From Ktedonobacter racemifer DSM 44963 (GTDB lineage Bacteria > Chloroflexota > Ktedonobacteria > Ktedonobacterales > Ktedonobacteraceae), in assembly GCF_000178855.1 (NCBI RefSeq), contig NZ_ADVG01000001.1, positions 3,695,481 through 3,759,480 of the forward strand: a stretch of DNA of 64,000 nucleotides, written 5' to 3'. A program made the translations under genes and the position numbers. How positions within the stretch are numbered: the first letter of the stretch is position 1; each line of letters begins with the position of its first letter. Of this stretch, positions 41,337 to 50,360 are shown piece after piece. The notes beneath the pieces were generated by a model that did not search any database, was not told where the DNA came from, and saw only the letters and a program-made list of their open reading frames with translations.

Positions 41337-42695
41337 ATGGACCAGGGAACCCCACGTGGCAATCAGGGACGGTATCCCGATGGGCGCAACAGGCGCAGAG
41401 CACGGGACCAGGGGCGCTACTACACCAACCGCCAGCGGCCCTATATACAGCGCACACGGCCCATTAACGGCGAGGATTATCTTGAAGAGGAGCAGCCCGT
41501 TGAAGAGTATGACGCATATGACGCGTGGGAAGACTCGGTAAACGCTGGCGAGACCGACGAGGAGGCCTATCCCGAATATATCCCCCGGCGCAGGCGCTCC
41601 AGCGCGTATTCCACTACGCCTCCACGCCGCTCGCCTGGCCCCAGAGAACCAGTTCGCTCGCGCCCGGTGACACGCAAGCGTCCCCGCCGCCGCAAGAGTT
41701 CTCTCCCCTCAATGCTCCTTGGCTGTGGGCTGGGGATGCTTGTGGCCGTGGGTCTCGCCATCGCGGTGGTGCTCTACTTCGTCGTCCCCTCGCTCAAAAA
41801 TGGTGGCACGCCCGTCAATCCCTTTAATCCACTGCACCAGTACATCAAAGAAGAGAGCGTGACCACGCCTATTACCTCGCTGGGCACAGTTGAGGTCTGC
41901 ACTAAAATTGGCAATGTCTCGCTGCTCGTCGATCCTAGCAGCGCCACCACGACTATCACCAGCAAGAAGATTGTCCAGGCCACTTCACAGGGCGATGCGC
42001 AACAGAAGTTCATCCAGATGAAGGTTGAGGTTCAGCCACCTGCCACCGTTACCCAGCCTCTGACCTGTACCCGCCTGCCCAATCCCACCAATCAGCAGGG
42101 CACCACCGCCAGCGGTGAGGCACTGATTGTCAACGTGGTCTTTCCCACTACTGGTGGACTGGCACAGGACACGACGGCCTCGACCGATATTACCATCCAT
42201 ATTCCTCCCGGTATTCTTCCCCAGACGCCCTCGCTCCAGATAGGGGTCGAGGCACCCGTGGGCAACATCACCGTCCAGGGCTTAAGCGGTGTGTATAGCC
42301 TTCATGGCAATACAGGAGCCATCAAAGTGACCCAGGCCATCCTCGCCTCCGGCTCGCGCCTCGAAACGGGCCAGAAGGGCGTGATCTTCAATGGCCTGCT
42401 CCTGATTCCTCCCACGGCAACCGCCACTGCTCCCGCGCGCTACTACATTCGCAGTGAGCAGGGCGATGTCGACGTGACCCTGCCCGCCAACCTGAACATT
42501 CAAGCCAACCTCGCCACCAATATTGGCAAGATCAAAAGCGATTTCCCTATTCAGCCCCAAAAAGATCCCAAAGACGAGAACTCTATGAGCTATAACGGCC
42601 CACTCAATCCCCAGGCTGGCACGCCCGCGCCCGCTGCCCTCAACCTTGATGTGAGCATTGGCAACATCAACCTCCACAAAGCCCCCGGCGCGTGA
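41337..42695 (+). CDS. Single-pass membrane protein with DUF4097-like beta-helical domain
   Basis: 452 residues from ATG 41337, which has a purine-rich site (GAGAGAG) just upstream. Residues 1-120 are a basic and Pro/Tyr-rich cytoplasmic arm. One membrane helix (about 125-150, MLVAVGLAIAVVLYFVV) follows. The outer domain has short repeated strands (TVEVCTKIGNVSLLV, SLQIGVEAPVGNITVQGLS, YYIRSEQGDVDVTLPANLNI), the pattern of putative-adhesin DUF4097 domains. The function is unknown. It is followed by a hairpin and then the FHA-ABC transporter gene with its own promoter. Confidence 0.8.
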   Translation: MDQGTPRGNQGRYPDGRNRRRARDQGRYYTNRQRPYIQRTRPINGEDYLEEEQPVEEYDAYDAWEDSVNAGETDEEAYPEYIPRRRRSSAYSTTPPRRSPGPREPVRSRPVTRKRPRRRKSSLPSMLLGCGLGMLVAVGLAIAVVLYFVVPSLKNGGTPVNPFNPLHQYIKEESVTTPITSLGTVEVCTKIGNVSLLVDPSSATTTITSKKIVQATSQGDAQQKFIQMKVEVQPPATVTQPLTCTRLPNPTNQQGTTASGEALIVNVVFPTTGGLAQDTTASTDITIHIPPGILPQTPSLQIGVEAPVGNITVQGLSGVYSLHGNTGAIKVTQAILASGSRLETGQKGVIFNGLLLIPPTATATAPARYYIRSEQGDVDVTLPANLNIQANLATNIGKIKSDFPIQPQKDPKDENSMSYNGPLNPQAGTPAPAALNLDVSIGNINLHKAPGA

Positions 42696-42707
42696 ATAAC
42701 TCTCCCT

Positions 42708-42743
42708 TGAAGATGATATGGCTGGGCAGCCATATCATCTTCA
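42708..42743 (+). terminator. Perfect 17-bp hairpin after the DUF4097-like gene
   Basis: The arms are 42708-42724 and 42727-42743 with a 2-nt gap at the centre. It begins 12 nt after the stop codon. No T-run follows. Confidence 0.8.
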
Positions 42744-42803
42744 CAAACAAAATCTATCCTCGAGAGAAGGACTGCTTCATCGTTTTCTATAATAAGCGAG
42801 TGG

Positions 42804-42832
42804 TTGCATAGGCAATGCTTATTCTCTATAAT
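42804..42832 (+). promoter_or_regulatory. Promoter of the FHA-ABC transporter gene
   Basis: TTGCAT, 17 nt, TATAAT. The start is near 42839. This excludes the in-frame ATG at 42815 as the translation start. Confidence 0.7.
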
Positions 42833-42967
42833 GGGCATATTACATACTCAATATCCGCATTTATCATATCAATTTTTGTAACGCAATCTTTTACCTCACC
42901 TCTCGCGGAAAGGAGACGTCGCTGGCGCGTCGTGCATGCTATGCGCGTCCGCTCGCGACAACACTAC

Positions 42968-45900
42968 ATGAACGTGGCTCAACCACCGTCCCCAAATCTC
43001 GCTTCGCTTGAGTTTCTCTCAGGTCCAAGCGCGGGCTCGGTTCTGCCAGTTGGCAAGCCGGTCCTGCAAATTGGACGCGAGCCGGGCAATGATATTGTTA
43101 TTTCCGATCCTTCAATCTCGCGCCGCCATGTCCAGCTCTCGCTGGTCAACGGCACCTGGAAGATCGAGAAACTGGCTCCCCAGAACAGTCTGACCGTCAA
43201 TCAACAGGAGGCCCAACAGGCCTTCCTCAAAGCAGGCGATATTGTCTGCATAGGAGGTCGGGTAACCTTCCGCCTGGGCATCCCTACAGCGGCCCCTGCA
43301 GCGGTAGGCAAGGCACCATACGCAGCTTCACCCCAGTTGCCACCCATGCCGCCACAGACACCGCCTCAGGCCGGCTATCAACAGGCCGGGTACCAGCCCA
43401 TACCGCCACAGACACCATCCCAGGCCGGGTACCAGCCCACTATTCAGGCTAATGGACCCATGGGCCTGGATAGCTTCAAGGCTGGCGCGCCCGAGATCAA
43501 GGGCATTCCCACCCTTGAAGTGACCAACTATACCGGGCAGGATCGCCGCATCTTCCAGCTCGCGCCGGAGAAGCAGGGCTTTAGCATTGGGCGCGCACCC
43601 GACAATGATATCGTGATTGACCGGCCCACCGTCTCGGCCTATCACGCCATTATTCAGCGCCAGGGACAGAGCCTGGTCCTCATCCATCCGCATCCCAAAA
43701 CCGGGCGCTCCAGCAATGGTGTAGAGTTCCAGGGGCATGTGGTGCGCGGCAGCGAGTCCTTCCAGCATACCCTGGCCAATGGTGATACCTTCCGTATCAG
43801 CGATGAGCATGGCGCCTTTACGACCCTGTTCTTTAAAGATGGGAGCGGCAACTCAAGTGACGCCATTCCCGAGATTCGCCCGATTCAGCTTGGGATGCCT
43901 GTCATCACGCTAGGCCGCGTCGCTGAGAATACTGTGGTGCTGGACCACCTGCAAATCTCCAAGTTCCATGCCCGCCTGGAACAGGTTCAGGGTGGCTACC
44001 GCATCGTTGACTTAAACAGCAAGAATGGACTGTATGTCAATGGAGTGCGCATCTCGCGTGGTGCACGCAACCTGGCACCCAATGACGAGATCCGCATTGG
44101 TCCCTTCCGCTTCATCTATACTGGGCAGATGCTCATCCAGCAGGACGAGAGCAATACAATTCGTATTGATGCCATCAACCTCGTCAAAGAGGGCCAGGCC
44201 CATCGTATCCTGCTTAATGACATCTCAATCGCCATTCCACCGCGCAAGTTCGTAGCCCTGGTTGGTGGCTCGGGCGCCGGTAAATCAACGCTGATGGATT
44301 CCCTCAACGGTCTGCGCCCGGCGACGAAGGGGACTGTGCTCTACAACGGACAGGACTACTATCATAACCTGGCAGCCTTCAGCACCCAGCTTGGCTATGT
44401 GCCCCAGGACGATATTATTCACCGCGAACTGACTGTTGAGCATGCCCTCTATTACGCCGCTCGCCTGCGCCTCCCCGATGACGTGACCAAAGAACAGATT
44501 CACCAGCGCATCGAAGAGGTCCTGGCCGATGTCGATCTGACGGCGCGCCGCCATATGCTCATCAGCAAGCTCTCGGGTGGTCAGCGCAAACGCGTCTCTA
44601 TCGCGCTTGAGCTCCTGGCGAACCCCAGCGTCTTCTTCCTGGATGAGCCTACTTCGGGCCTCGATCCAGGTCTAGATCGCAGGATGATGACCCTCATGCG
44701 CCGCCTGGCCGACCGCGGACGCACGATTGTGCTCGTCACTCACGCGACCAACAATATCAACGCCTGTGACTATGTCTGTTTCCTCGCCGCGGGTGGACAC
44801 CTGACCTACTTCGGACCACCCGATGAGGCCAAGGCCTACTTTAGCAAGGCAGATTTCGCTGAGATCTATAGCGCGCTTGAACCAACCGACGAGAATCCAA
44901 ATATTCCCGCCGAGGCCGGGGCACGCTTCCGTCAGTCGCCTGACTACCAGCGCTATGTCGCGCAGCCCCTGGCGCAAAACGCCGCCAAGAGCGCCCAGCT
45001 TATGGCGCAGCCAGCGATCATCAAGCCACCCAAACGCGGCAATCCCTGGAAGCAATTCCAGATTCTCTCGCGCCGCTATCTTGAACTCTTGCGTAATGAT
45101 GTGGGTAACCTGGCCATCCTGCTCTTACAGGCTCCCATCATTGGCCTGATCCTCTTCTTTATGACGCAGGCCAATGTCTTCAACAATACTAGCATCGTCA
45201 CCTGCCCGCACCAGCAGAATCTGCTGACGGGCACGGGAAGAATGAGCTATAACTGTCAGGACGCCTACGAACAGATTGATGGTCCGCAGGGCAAGCTGAT
45301 TATCAGTGGTATCCAGCGCCAGAACCCCCTGCGCTACAAGGACCTGCAGGGCGATGCACTCAAGAACAAGGTCAAAGACGACCTGGTCGAGCAGGGCTCA
45401 GGCGGGGACGCGCAGAAGATTCTCTTTATCATGGCCTTCGCCGCCGTCATGTTTGGCTGTATCAATGGCGCACGCGAGATCGTCAAAGAGGCACCCATCT
45501 ACCGGCGTGAGCGAACGGTGAACCTGGGTATCGCGCCCTATATGTTCTCCAAGATCATCGTCCTGGGCCTGCTCTGCCTGGTCCAGAGCCTGGTCCTGGT
45601 CGCCTTTGTGGCCCTGAAGACGCCCTTTAAAACGAGCGTCATCCTTCCACCGTTCCTGGAGATCTATGTCACTATGTGTCTGACCTCCCTGGCGGGCCTC
45701 ATGCTGGGTCTGATGATCTCGGCCCTGGTGCCCACCAATGACCGTGCCATGAGTATGGTTCCTATCGCGCTCATTCCACAGGTCATCTTCGCGGGCGTCA
45801 TCTTCTCGCTGGACAGTCCCAAGGCGCTCCAGATCCCCGCGGCCTTCTTCCCGGCTCGCTGGGCCATGGCCGCGATGGGCACCACGATTGGCCTGCGTGG

Positions 45901-46072
45901 CGATAAACTTGGCGCGGACGATTTCTCGTATGTCAGCACGCTCTTTGGGCACGCAACGAAGGGAGAGGCAACCTCGCATCTGCTCCTCACCTGGTTCGCC
46001 TTGCTGGCGATGACTCTCATCTTTGGTCTGATCATCGCCTTCTGCCTCAAGCGCAAAGATATTCGGCGTTAA
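42968..46072 (+). CDS. ABC transporter with three FHA domains fused to ATPase and permease (ABCG/Rv1747-like)
   Basis: About 1034 residues. Three FHA domains, which bind phosphothreonine, are seen: FHA1 (LQIGREPGNDIVISD...SRRH), FHA2 (FSIGRAPDNDIVIDRP) and FHA3 (ITLGRVAENTVVLD...NSKNGLYVNG, about 304-384). The ATPase has Walker A GGSGAGKST (about 433), signature LSGGQRKRVS (about 534) and Walker B VFFLDEPTSGLD (about 554). The C-terminal third has about six membrane helices of ABC-2 type. A Pro/Gln repeat linker joins FHA1 and FHA2. The start is uncertain: ATG 42968 or 42941. M. tuberculosis Rv1747 has the same plan with two FHA domains and is controlled by Ser/Thr kinases. Confidence 0.92.
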   Translation: MNVAQPPSPNLASLEFLSGPSAGSVLPVGKPVLQIGREPGNDIVISDPSISRRHVQLSLVNGTWKIEKLAPQNSLTVNQQEAQQAFLKAGDIVCIGGRVTFRLGIPTAAPAAVGKAPYAASPQLPPMPPQTPPQAGYQQAGYQPIPPQTPSQAGYQPTIQANGPMGLDSFKAGAPEIKGIPTLEVTNYTGQDRRIFQLAPEKQGFSIGRAPDNDIVIDRPTVSAYHAIIQRQGQSLVLIHPHPKTGRSSNGVEFQGHVVRGSESFQHTLANGDTFRISDEHGAFTTLFFKDGSGNSSDAIPEIRPIQLGMPVITLGRVAENTVVLDHLQISKFHARLEQVQGGYRIVDLNSKNGLYVNGVRISRGARNLAPNDEIRIGPFRFIYTGQMLIQQDESNTIRIDAINLVKEGQAHRILLNDISIAIPPRKFVALVGGSGAGKSTLMDSLNGLRPATKGTVLYNGQDYYHNLAAFSTQLGYVPQDDIIHRELTVEHALYYAARLRLPDDVTKEQIHQRIEEVLADVDLTARRHMLISKLSGGQRKRVSIALELLANPSVFFLDEPTSGLDPGLDRRMMTLMRRLADRGRTIVLVTHATNNINACDYVCFLAAGGHLTYFGPPDEAKAYFSKADFAEIYSALEPTDENPNIPAEAGARFRQSPDYQRYVAQPLAQNAAKSAQLMAQPAIIKPPKRGNPWKQFQILSRRYLELLRNDVGNLAILLLQAPIIGLILFFMTQANVFNNTSIVTCPHQQNLLTGTGRMSYNCQDAYEQIDGPQGKLIISGIQRQNPLRYKDLQGDALKNKVKDDLVEQGSGGDAQKILFIMAFAAVMFGCINGAREIVKEAPIYRRERTVNLGIAPYMFSKIIVLGLLCLVQSLVLVAFVALKTPFKTSVILPPFLEIYVTMCLTSLAGLMLGLMISALVPTNDRAMSMVPIALIPQVIFAGVIFSLDSPKALQIPAAFFPARWAMAAMGTTIGLRGDKLGADDFSYVSTLFGHATKGEATSHLLLTWFALLAMTLIFGLIIAFCLKRKDIRR

Positions 46073-46141
46073 AAAGAGAAAGCGGAGTGTCGGAATGCCA
46101 GGCTCCGCCTGGCATTCCGACACTCCGCTTTCTCTTTTTAA
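46069..46141 (+). terminator. Perfect 35-bp hairpin at the FHA-ABC stop codon
   Basis: The arms are 46069-46103 and 46107-46141 with a 3-nt loop. The left arm begins on the last base of the final Arg codon and includes the TAA stop. A T5 tract ends the right arm. Confidence 0.88.
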
Positions 46142-46240
46142 CTATTTTCTATAATCTTAAATAGGGCAATAAGAAGTTTTTCTACGTTTCTTTAAATGTA
46201 GTACGTGATTCATGATATATGGTACTTATTGGCAAGGCCC

Positions 46241-46270
46241 TTGCCCCTTACAATCGGCGTATGCTATTGT
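46241..46270 (+). promoter_or_regulatory. Candidate coaBC promoter
   Basis: TTGCCC, 18 nt, TATTGT. The start is predicted near 46277, 44 nt before the ATG. Confidence 0.5.
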
Positions 46271-46320
46271 AATGGTGTTCTCATTAGGGCTGTCCAACAC
46301 AAGGGAACGAGATCACCTAC

Positions 46321-47628
46321 ATGTTACTCAATAGGCATATTGTCCTCGGCGTCTGTGGGGGGATCGCCTGCTATAAAGCGGTCGATCTGGCCAGTAAGCT
46401 ACAGCAAGCTGGCGCGAAGGTAGACGTCATTATGACGGAGCACGCCGAAGAATTCGTTCGCCCACTAACCTTTTCAACGATGAGCCACCGCCCGGTCTAT
46501 AGCGATCTGTGGGAGCCCTCAGGGGAGGCCGCGGAGACTCATATTAAGCTGGCGGAGGAGGCTGATATCCTGGCGATTGTACCAGCGACCGCACAGACAA
46601 TCGCAAAACTGGCTCATGGTTTCACCGACAATATGCTCACCACAGTAGCATTGGCGACGCAAGCACCCTTACTCCTGGCTCCTGCCATGTATAAAGATAT
46701 GTATACTCATCCTGCGACACAGGCTAATCTGGAGGTGTTGCGGCAACGAGGGGCATACATTGTCGAGCCAGCGGTAGGACTCCTGGCATCAGGGGCGGTT
46801 GGACCTGGCCGCCTACCAGATACAGACCTCCTTATGGGGGCCATACGCCTGACCCTGGGTCGCCGCAGTGGAGACCTGGCAGGGAGGCGTGTCATCGTGA
46901 CGGCTGGCGGGACACAGGAGCCAATTGATCCTGTTCGCTATGTGGGGAATCATTCTTCGGGAAAGATGGGCTACGCCATCGCGACAGAGGCGCGTGATCG
47001 TGGGGCTGATGTCGTCCTGGTGACAGGGCCGGTCTCGCTTCCCGCACCTTATGGGGTAGACCTGATTCGGGTAGAAACGGCCTCACAGATGCGTGATGCC
47101 GTCATGGCCACTGTACACGATGCTGATGCCCTGGTTATGAGCGCTGCCGTCGCCGATTTTCGGCCCGCTCATCCCTCTCCTCAGAAAATCAAGAAACACG
47201 CGGGAGAGCACCTAGCCATAACCCCTCCTGGGCAGCAGGGGCAGGCAACACCAGACGCTGATACTTCTGGTGGCGGGTTTTCAATACACCTGGTCCGCAA
47301 TCCAGATATCCTGGCTGAATTGGCCTCTCTTCAGGCAGCGCAGCCACGAAGCAACGCTGGAGAGCAGCCGCGACCGCGGCGACTCGTTCGCGTTGGCTTC
47401 GCAGCGGAAACTGAGAACGTCATCTCGAATGCACGCGATAAGCTCGTGCGTAAACGGCTCGATCTTCTCGTGGCAAATGATGTGATGCGCTCAGATAGCG
47501 GTTTTGGGGCGGATACTAACAAGGTCTACTTCTTCCATGCCGATGGGTCAATGGAAGACTTGCCCGTTATGCCCAAAGCAGGCGTTGCGGCGGCGATTTG
47601 GGATAGAGTTATATCCCTTTTGGCGTAA
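46321..47628 (+). CDS. coaBC: CoaBC bifunctional protein of coenzyme A synthesis
   Basis: CoaB joins phosphopantothenate with cysteine; CoaC decarboxylates the product. The CoaC flavodomain (1 to about 185) keeps H74 (THIKLA). In the PxMNxxMW motif it has PAMYKDMY, so Tyr replaces the substrate-binding Asn. In the clamp motif the usual Cys is S157 (LASGAVGPGR). CoaB (about 190-435) is normal: VIVTAGGTQEPIDPVRYVGN, SSGKMGYAIA, NPDIL and VGFAAET. The substitutions may reflect a lineage variant, as Actinobacteria also deviate here. A small coiled-coil gene follows after 85 nt. Confidence 0.92.
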   Translation: MLLNRHIVLGVCGGIACYKAVDLASKLQQAGAKVDVIMTEHAEEFVRPLTFSTMSHRPVYSDLWEPSGEAAETHIKLAEEADILAIVPATAQTIAKLAHGFTDNMLTTVALATQAPLLLAPAMYKDMYTHPATQANLEVLRQRGAYIVEPAVGLLASGAVGPGRLPDTDLLMGAIRLTLGRRSGDLAGRRVIVTAGGTQEPIDPVRYVGNHSSGKMGYAIATEARDRGADVVLVTGPVSLPAPYGVDLIRVETASQMRDAVMATVHDADALVMSAAVADFRPAHPSPQKIKKHAGEHLAITPPGQQGQATPDADTSGGGFSIHLVRNPDILAELASLQAAQPRSNAGEQPRPRRLVRVGFAAETENVISNARDKLVRKRLDLLVANDVMRSDSGFGADTNKVYFFHADGSMEDLPVMPKAGVAAAIWDRVISLLA

Positions 47629-47713
47629 GGTAGCTGAGGGGACGTGGCGCTGTGATGGGAGCTTTTGTTCTAGATATATTGGGTACGAAAAGTACGCAGG
47701 AGGAGAATCCCCG

Positions 47714-48100
47714 ATGGATCGCACTGCTAGCGCTGGTTTTGAAGGCATCGCTCAGATGCTGCTCGAGCAGAAAAAATTAATGGATGCGTTGGAAGCGGAG
47801 AACCGCGAACTTCGCCGTCAACTGGCTGATCTACGTCGTGGCGTCGGCCTCGCCGTCGTCATCGAAGGCAAAACGATTCAGCTGGCAACCGATGGCGCAA
47901 ACGGCGCCACCAACCCACAGCAGCAGGCCGCACTACAAAGCCTGCAATCACTTCAGGGCACCCCTCAACCAGCAGGGCAGAACACCTACAATCAGCCGCC
48001 CCGCTCCAGCAATGGGCAGAGCACCGTCAACCTGAATGGCGACAAGCGAGAGAACAATAACAACGCTCGCAGCCCACTCGCCGATAGCTTCGTGCTCTAA
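47714..48100 (+). CDS. Small coiled-coil protein of unknown function
   Basis: 128 residues. ATG 47714 has AGGAGGAG about 8-12 nt upstream. The N-terminal half is helical with a coiled-coil stretch (MLLEQKKLMDALEAENRELR and QLADLRRG), then a short strand-like VGLAVVIEGKTIQLAT. The rest is Gln/Asn/Pro/Ser-rich and probably disordered, ending SPLADSFVL. No family is recognised. It sits between coaBC and a rho-independent terminator, so it likely shares the coaBC transcript. Confidence 0.7.
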   Translation: MDRTASAGFEGIAQMLLEQKKLMDALEAENRELRRQLADLRRGVGLAVVIEGKTIQLATDGANGATNPQQQAALQSLQSLQGTPQPAGQNTYNQPPRSSNGQSTVNLNGDKRENNNNARSPLADSFVL

Positions 48101-48149
48101 GTCTCTTAACCTATCTATCACGAATCGTATACGCTGTCGCATCCAAATT

Positions 48150-48177
48150 GGGAACCCCTTTCGGGTTCCCTCTTTTT
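48150..48177 (+). terminator. Classical rho-independent terminator
   Basis: The stem GGGAACCC/GGGTTCCC with a 5-nt loop is followed by TCTTTTT, ending the coaBC transcript. It is the textbook form, unlike the long palindromes elsewhere in this window. Confidence 0.9.
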
Positions 48178-48283
48178 GATATAAGGGTCCCGTTTACGTC
48201 TTTCCTGATAGAATCATCCGCCTACCAAAAACATTACCAGCGAAAGTTGAAAATCTGACCGACGCTGCTAAGGAGGTCTCTTC

Positions 48284-49273
48284 ATGATTTGCCCCCGTTG
48301 CCATAACCAGGTTGCCGACCATGTCAAGTTTTGCGGCACCTGCGGGCAGGATATGCGCGCGGCACAAGCGGCGCCTCAGCACCCCTCCGGGGCCTATAGC
48401 GATCCACAGCCAGCACCAGCCCAGGCCTATGTTCCCCCCAACCAGTTTGAGGAGTATAGCAACAGCGTCTTTGGCAACGTCGTTCCTCGCTCCGAGCTGC
48501 ATAACCCCAAGGGTCCCCTGCATATCGCGGACATGACCATCACTATCGATGGTGAACTGGTCCCGGTCGTCGATATCATGCTGGGCAACCAGATGCCTAT
48601 CTATTTCGAGCATCACATCCTGCTCTGGAAGCACCCTGGGGTACAACTGGGCTTTAAGTCGATGCGGGGAGCGGCGCGGCGCGTCTTCGCAGGCCTACAG
48701 ATCTTCATTGGTGAGGCCCAGGGTCCTGGCAACATCGCCTTCTCACGCGATTCAGTGGGGCAGATCGTGGCGCTACGCCTGCAACCAGGCCAGATGGTCG
48801 AGGTCCGTGAACACCAGTTCCTGGTCGCCACGGGCAATGTAGATTACAACTTCACCTTTGTCCAGGGCGTCTCCAACATCCTCTTCAGCCGCACCGGCCT
48901 CTTTGTCGACCAGTTTACCGCGATGGGCAGCGAGGGCATGCTACTGCTCCATGGCTATGGCAACGTCTTCGAGAAGATGCTTGCCCCCGGCGAGGTCCTC
49001 GATATCGAGCCCGGAGCCTGGCTCTGGAAAGATCCCTCGGTCCGCATGGAGATGACCACAGTGGCCGGCTCCCAGCGAGGCGGTGGCGGCATCCTGGGCG
49101 CGATCAGCAACTTTATGGCTGGCTCCTCTATCACGCTGAACCGCTTTATCGGCCCCGGTCGCGTAGGTATCCAGTCCATGACCTATCATCCACCCACGGC
49201 TGAAGGCGCCTCCCAGGCAGGCGGCCAGAACAACATGAATATGAACATCGGCGGTCTGGGCGACCTCTTCTAG
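48284..49273 (+). CDS. AIM24-family protein with N-terminal zinc ribbon
   Basis: 329 residues. The zinc ribbon is C3-P-R-C6 and C17-G-T-C20. A Pro/Ala/Gln-rich linker follows (about 25-60). The rest is the AIM24 (DUF124) beta-sandwich, seen in IAFSRDSVGQIVALRLQPGQMVEV, HQFLVATGNVDYNF and GEVLDIEPGAWLWKDPSVRM. The end is Gly/Asn/Met-rich. AIM24 family members have been linked to mitochondrial membrane organisation in yeast; the bacterial role is unknown. AAGGAGG lies 7 nt before the ATG. Confidence 0.88.
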   Translation: MICPRCHNQVADHVKFCGTCGQDMRAAQAAPQHPSGAYSDPQPAPAQAYVPPNQFEEYSNSVFGNVVPRSELHNPKGPLHIADMTITIDGELVPVVDIMLGNQMPIYFEHHILLWKHPGVQLGFKSMRGAARRVFAGLQIFIGEAQGPGNIAFSRDSVGQIVALRLQPGQMVEVREHQFLVATGNVDYNFTFVQGVSNILFSRTGLFVDQFTAMGSEGMLLLHGYGNVFEKMLAPGEVLDIEPGAWLWKDPSVRMEMTTVAGSQRGGGGILGAISNFMAGSSITLNRFIGPGRVGIQSMTYHPPTAEGASQAGGQNNMNMNIGGLGDLF

Positions 49274-49280
49274 CATTTAT

Positions 49281-49355
49281 ACCTCGTCAGCAATGGAAGG
49301 GGGTGTGATGGCAGGCTTCACCTACCATCACACCCCCTTCCATTGCTGACGAGGT
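49281..49355. terminator. Perfect 31-bp hairpin between convergent genes
   Basis: The arms are 49281-49311 and 49325-49355 with a 13-nt loop. It is 7 nt from the AIM24 stop and 9 nt from the MEDS-gene stop. No T-run is present on either side. Confidence 0.85.
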
Positions 49356-49364
49356 AACACTACC

Positions 49365-50027
49365 TTATGCGCTGGCGGTTGAGCCGCGGTTCCCGTTCTT
49401 GTCTTTGTTGATACGCAAGATCTTGAGCATATATTGCTCAGAGTTGAGGTAGTAGGGGTTGCGCTTGATATATTTGCCAACCACCGAAATAGGATGCAGT
49501 TTGAGCATCTCTACCACCAGGCTGGGCAAGAGTTTGCTGTGATCATAATGGATAAGCGCGATGATTGGTGCATTTTGGAAGGTGAAGACCGCGTCCGAGG
49601 CCGCTTCATACTTCAAGACCTGCTCAGGGGTGGCAATATCTTTTGAGAGCCAGGTCATATCAATAGAGATGCGTACCGCCCTCCAGCCCTCGCGCAGGGC
49701 CTGGGCGATGAATGTCTGGTGCGATGAGAGCAGGTAATAGGGGTCAAAACGCTTCCCCACCGCCAGAAAAGCCTCGCGCTCTTCAAACAGAACAAGCTGA
49801 CCCGAGGCCTCAAACTGCTCTACATCAATCTGCAATTTTTGTAGCTCGTCGCGAAACTCCTTCACCTGGGCGGGTGCGGCCGCGAACATACACTTCTCTT
49901 GTGAGAGCAGGCCGACTTTCATCAAACGCGCCGTGACACCTGGTATCTCTGTCACCTTACTATAAAGTTGGCAGATATGTGAGCCAGGGGGAATGCGCTC
50001 AGATTTGCCTTCAACACTAAGATCCAT
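49365..50027 (-). CDS. MEDS-domain sensory protein
   Basis: 220 residues. The start IPPGSHICQLYSKVTEI followed by LLSQEKCMFAAA and a late FTFQNAPIIALIHYDHSKL segment fits the MEDS domain, first described in DcmR and in methanogen sensory proteins. MEDS resembles a degenerate RecA/KaiC-like fold, and it may bind a small ligand. No output domain is attached. GGAGG lies 6 nt before ATG 50027; an in-frame GTG four codons upstream overlaps that site and is rejected. It is transcribed after a small membrane protein and a Nudix gene. Confidence 0.78.
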   Translation of the reverse strand: MDLSVEGKSERIPPGSHICQLYSKVTEIPGVTARLMKVGLLSQEKCMFAAAPAQVKEFRDELQKLQIDVEQFEASGQLVLFEEREAFLAVGKRFDPYYLLSSHQTFIAQALREGWRAVRISIDMTWLSKDIATPEQVLKYEAASDAVFTFQNAPIIALIHYDHSKLLPSLVVEMLKLHPISVVGKYIKRNPYYLNSEQYMLKILRINKDKNGNRGSTASA

Positions 50028-50044
50028 ACCTACCTCCACTGGTG

Positions 50045-50356
50045 CTATTTATTGGCCTGTTCCTTGCGTTGCTCTCGCAGACGCACAGAGCGGTTAATAC
50101 TGCTCACGGCGAAGGCCGCGGTCGCTCCAAATAAAATGATACCTGCCAGAAACACAATCGTCAGCAACGTGATTAACTTCCCGGTGCTTGATTTGGCCGC
50201 GAGCCCCACAAGCAGGGTACATAGTAACATGGGAAGCGTAAACACCAGCCCCCACACAAGCATAATTCTCCACCTCTGCCCGGGCGTGATGGTCTCGTTC
50301 CCACTAAAGGGCAAGAGTATGCGACGAATGAGCGAATAATCCTGCGGCTGGCTCAT
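50045..50356 (-). CDS. Small two-helix membrane protein of unknown function
   Basis: 103 residues from ATG 50356. Two membrane helices are clear (about WRIMLVWGLVFTLPMLLCTL and the LITLLTIVFLAGIILFGATA region). The N-terminus is short and cytoplasmic-looking and the C-terminus basic (RSVRLREQRKEQANK). No family is recognised. It starts 4 nt after the Nudix stop codon and ends 17 nt before the MEDS gene, so the three form one transcript. A longer open frame upstream overlaps the Nudix gene and is rejected. Confidence 0.65.
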   Translation of the reverse strand: MSQPQDYSLIRRILLPFSGNETITPGQRWRIMLVWGLVFTLPMLLCTLLVGLAAKSSTGKLITLLTIVFLAGIILFGATAAFAVSSINRSVRLREQRKEQANK

Positions 50357-50360
50357 AAAG

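Noticed and set aside
42815..42967. Upstream in-frame start for the FHA-ABC transporter
   Set aside because: It lies before the predicted transcription start (about 42839), and the extra residues are not FHA-like.
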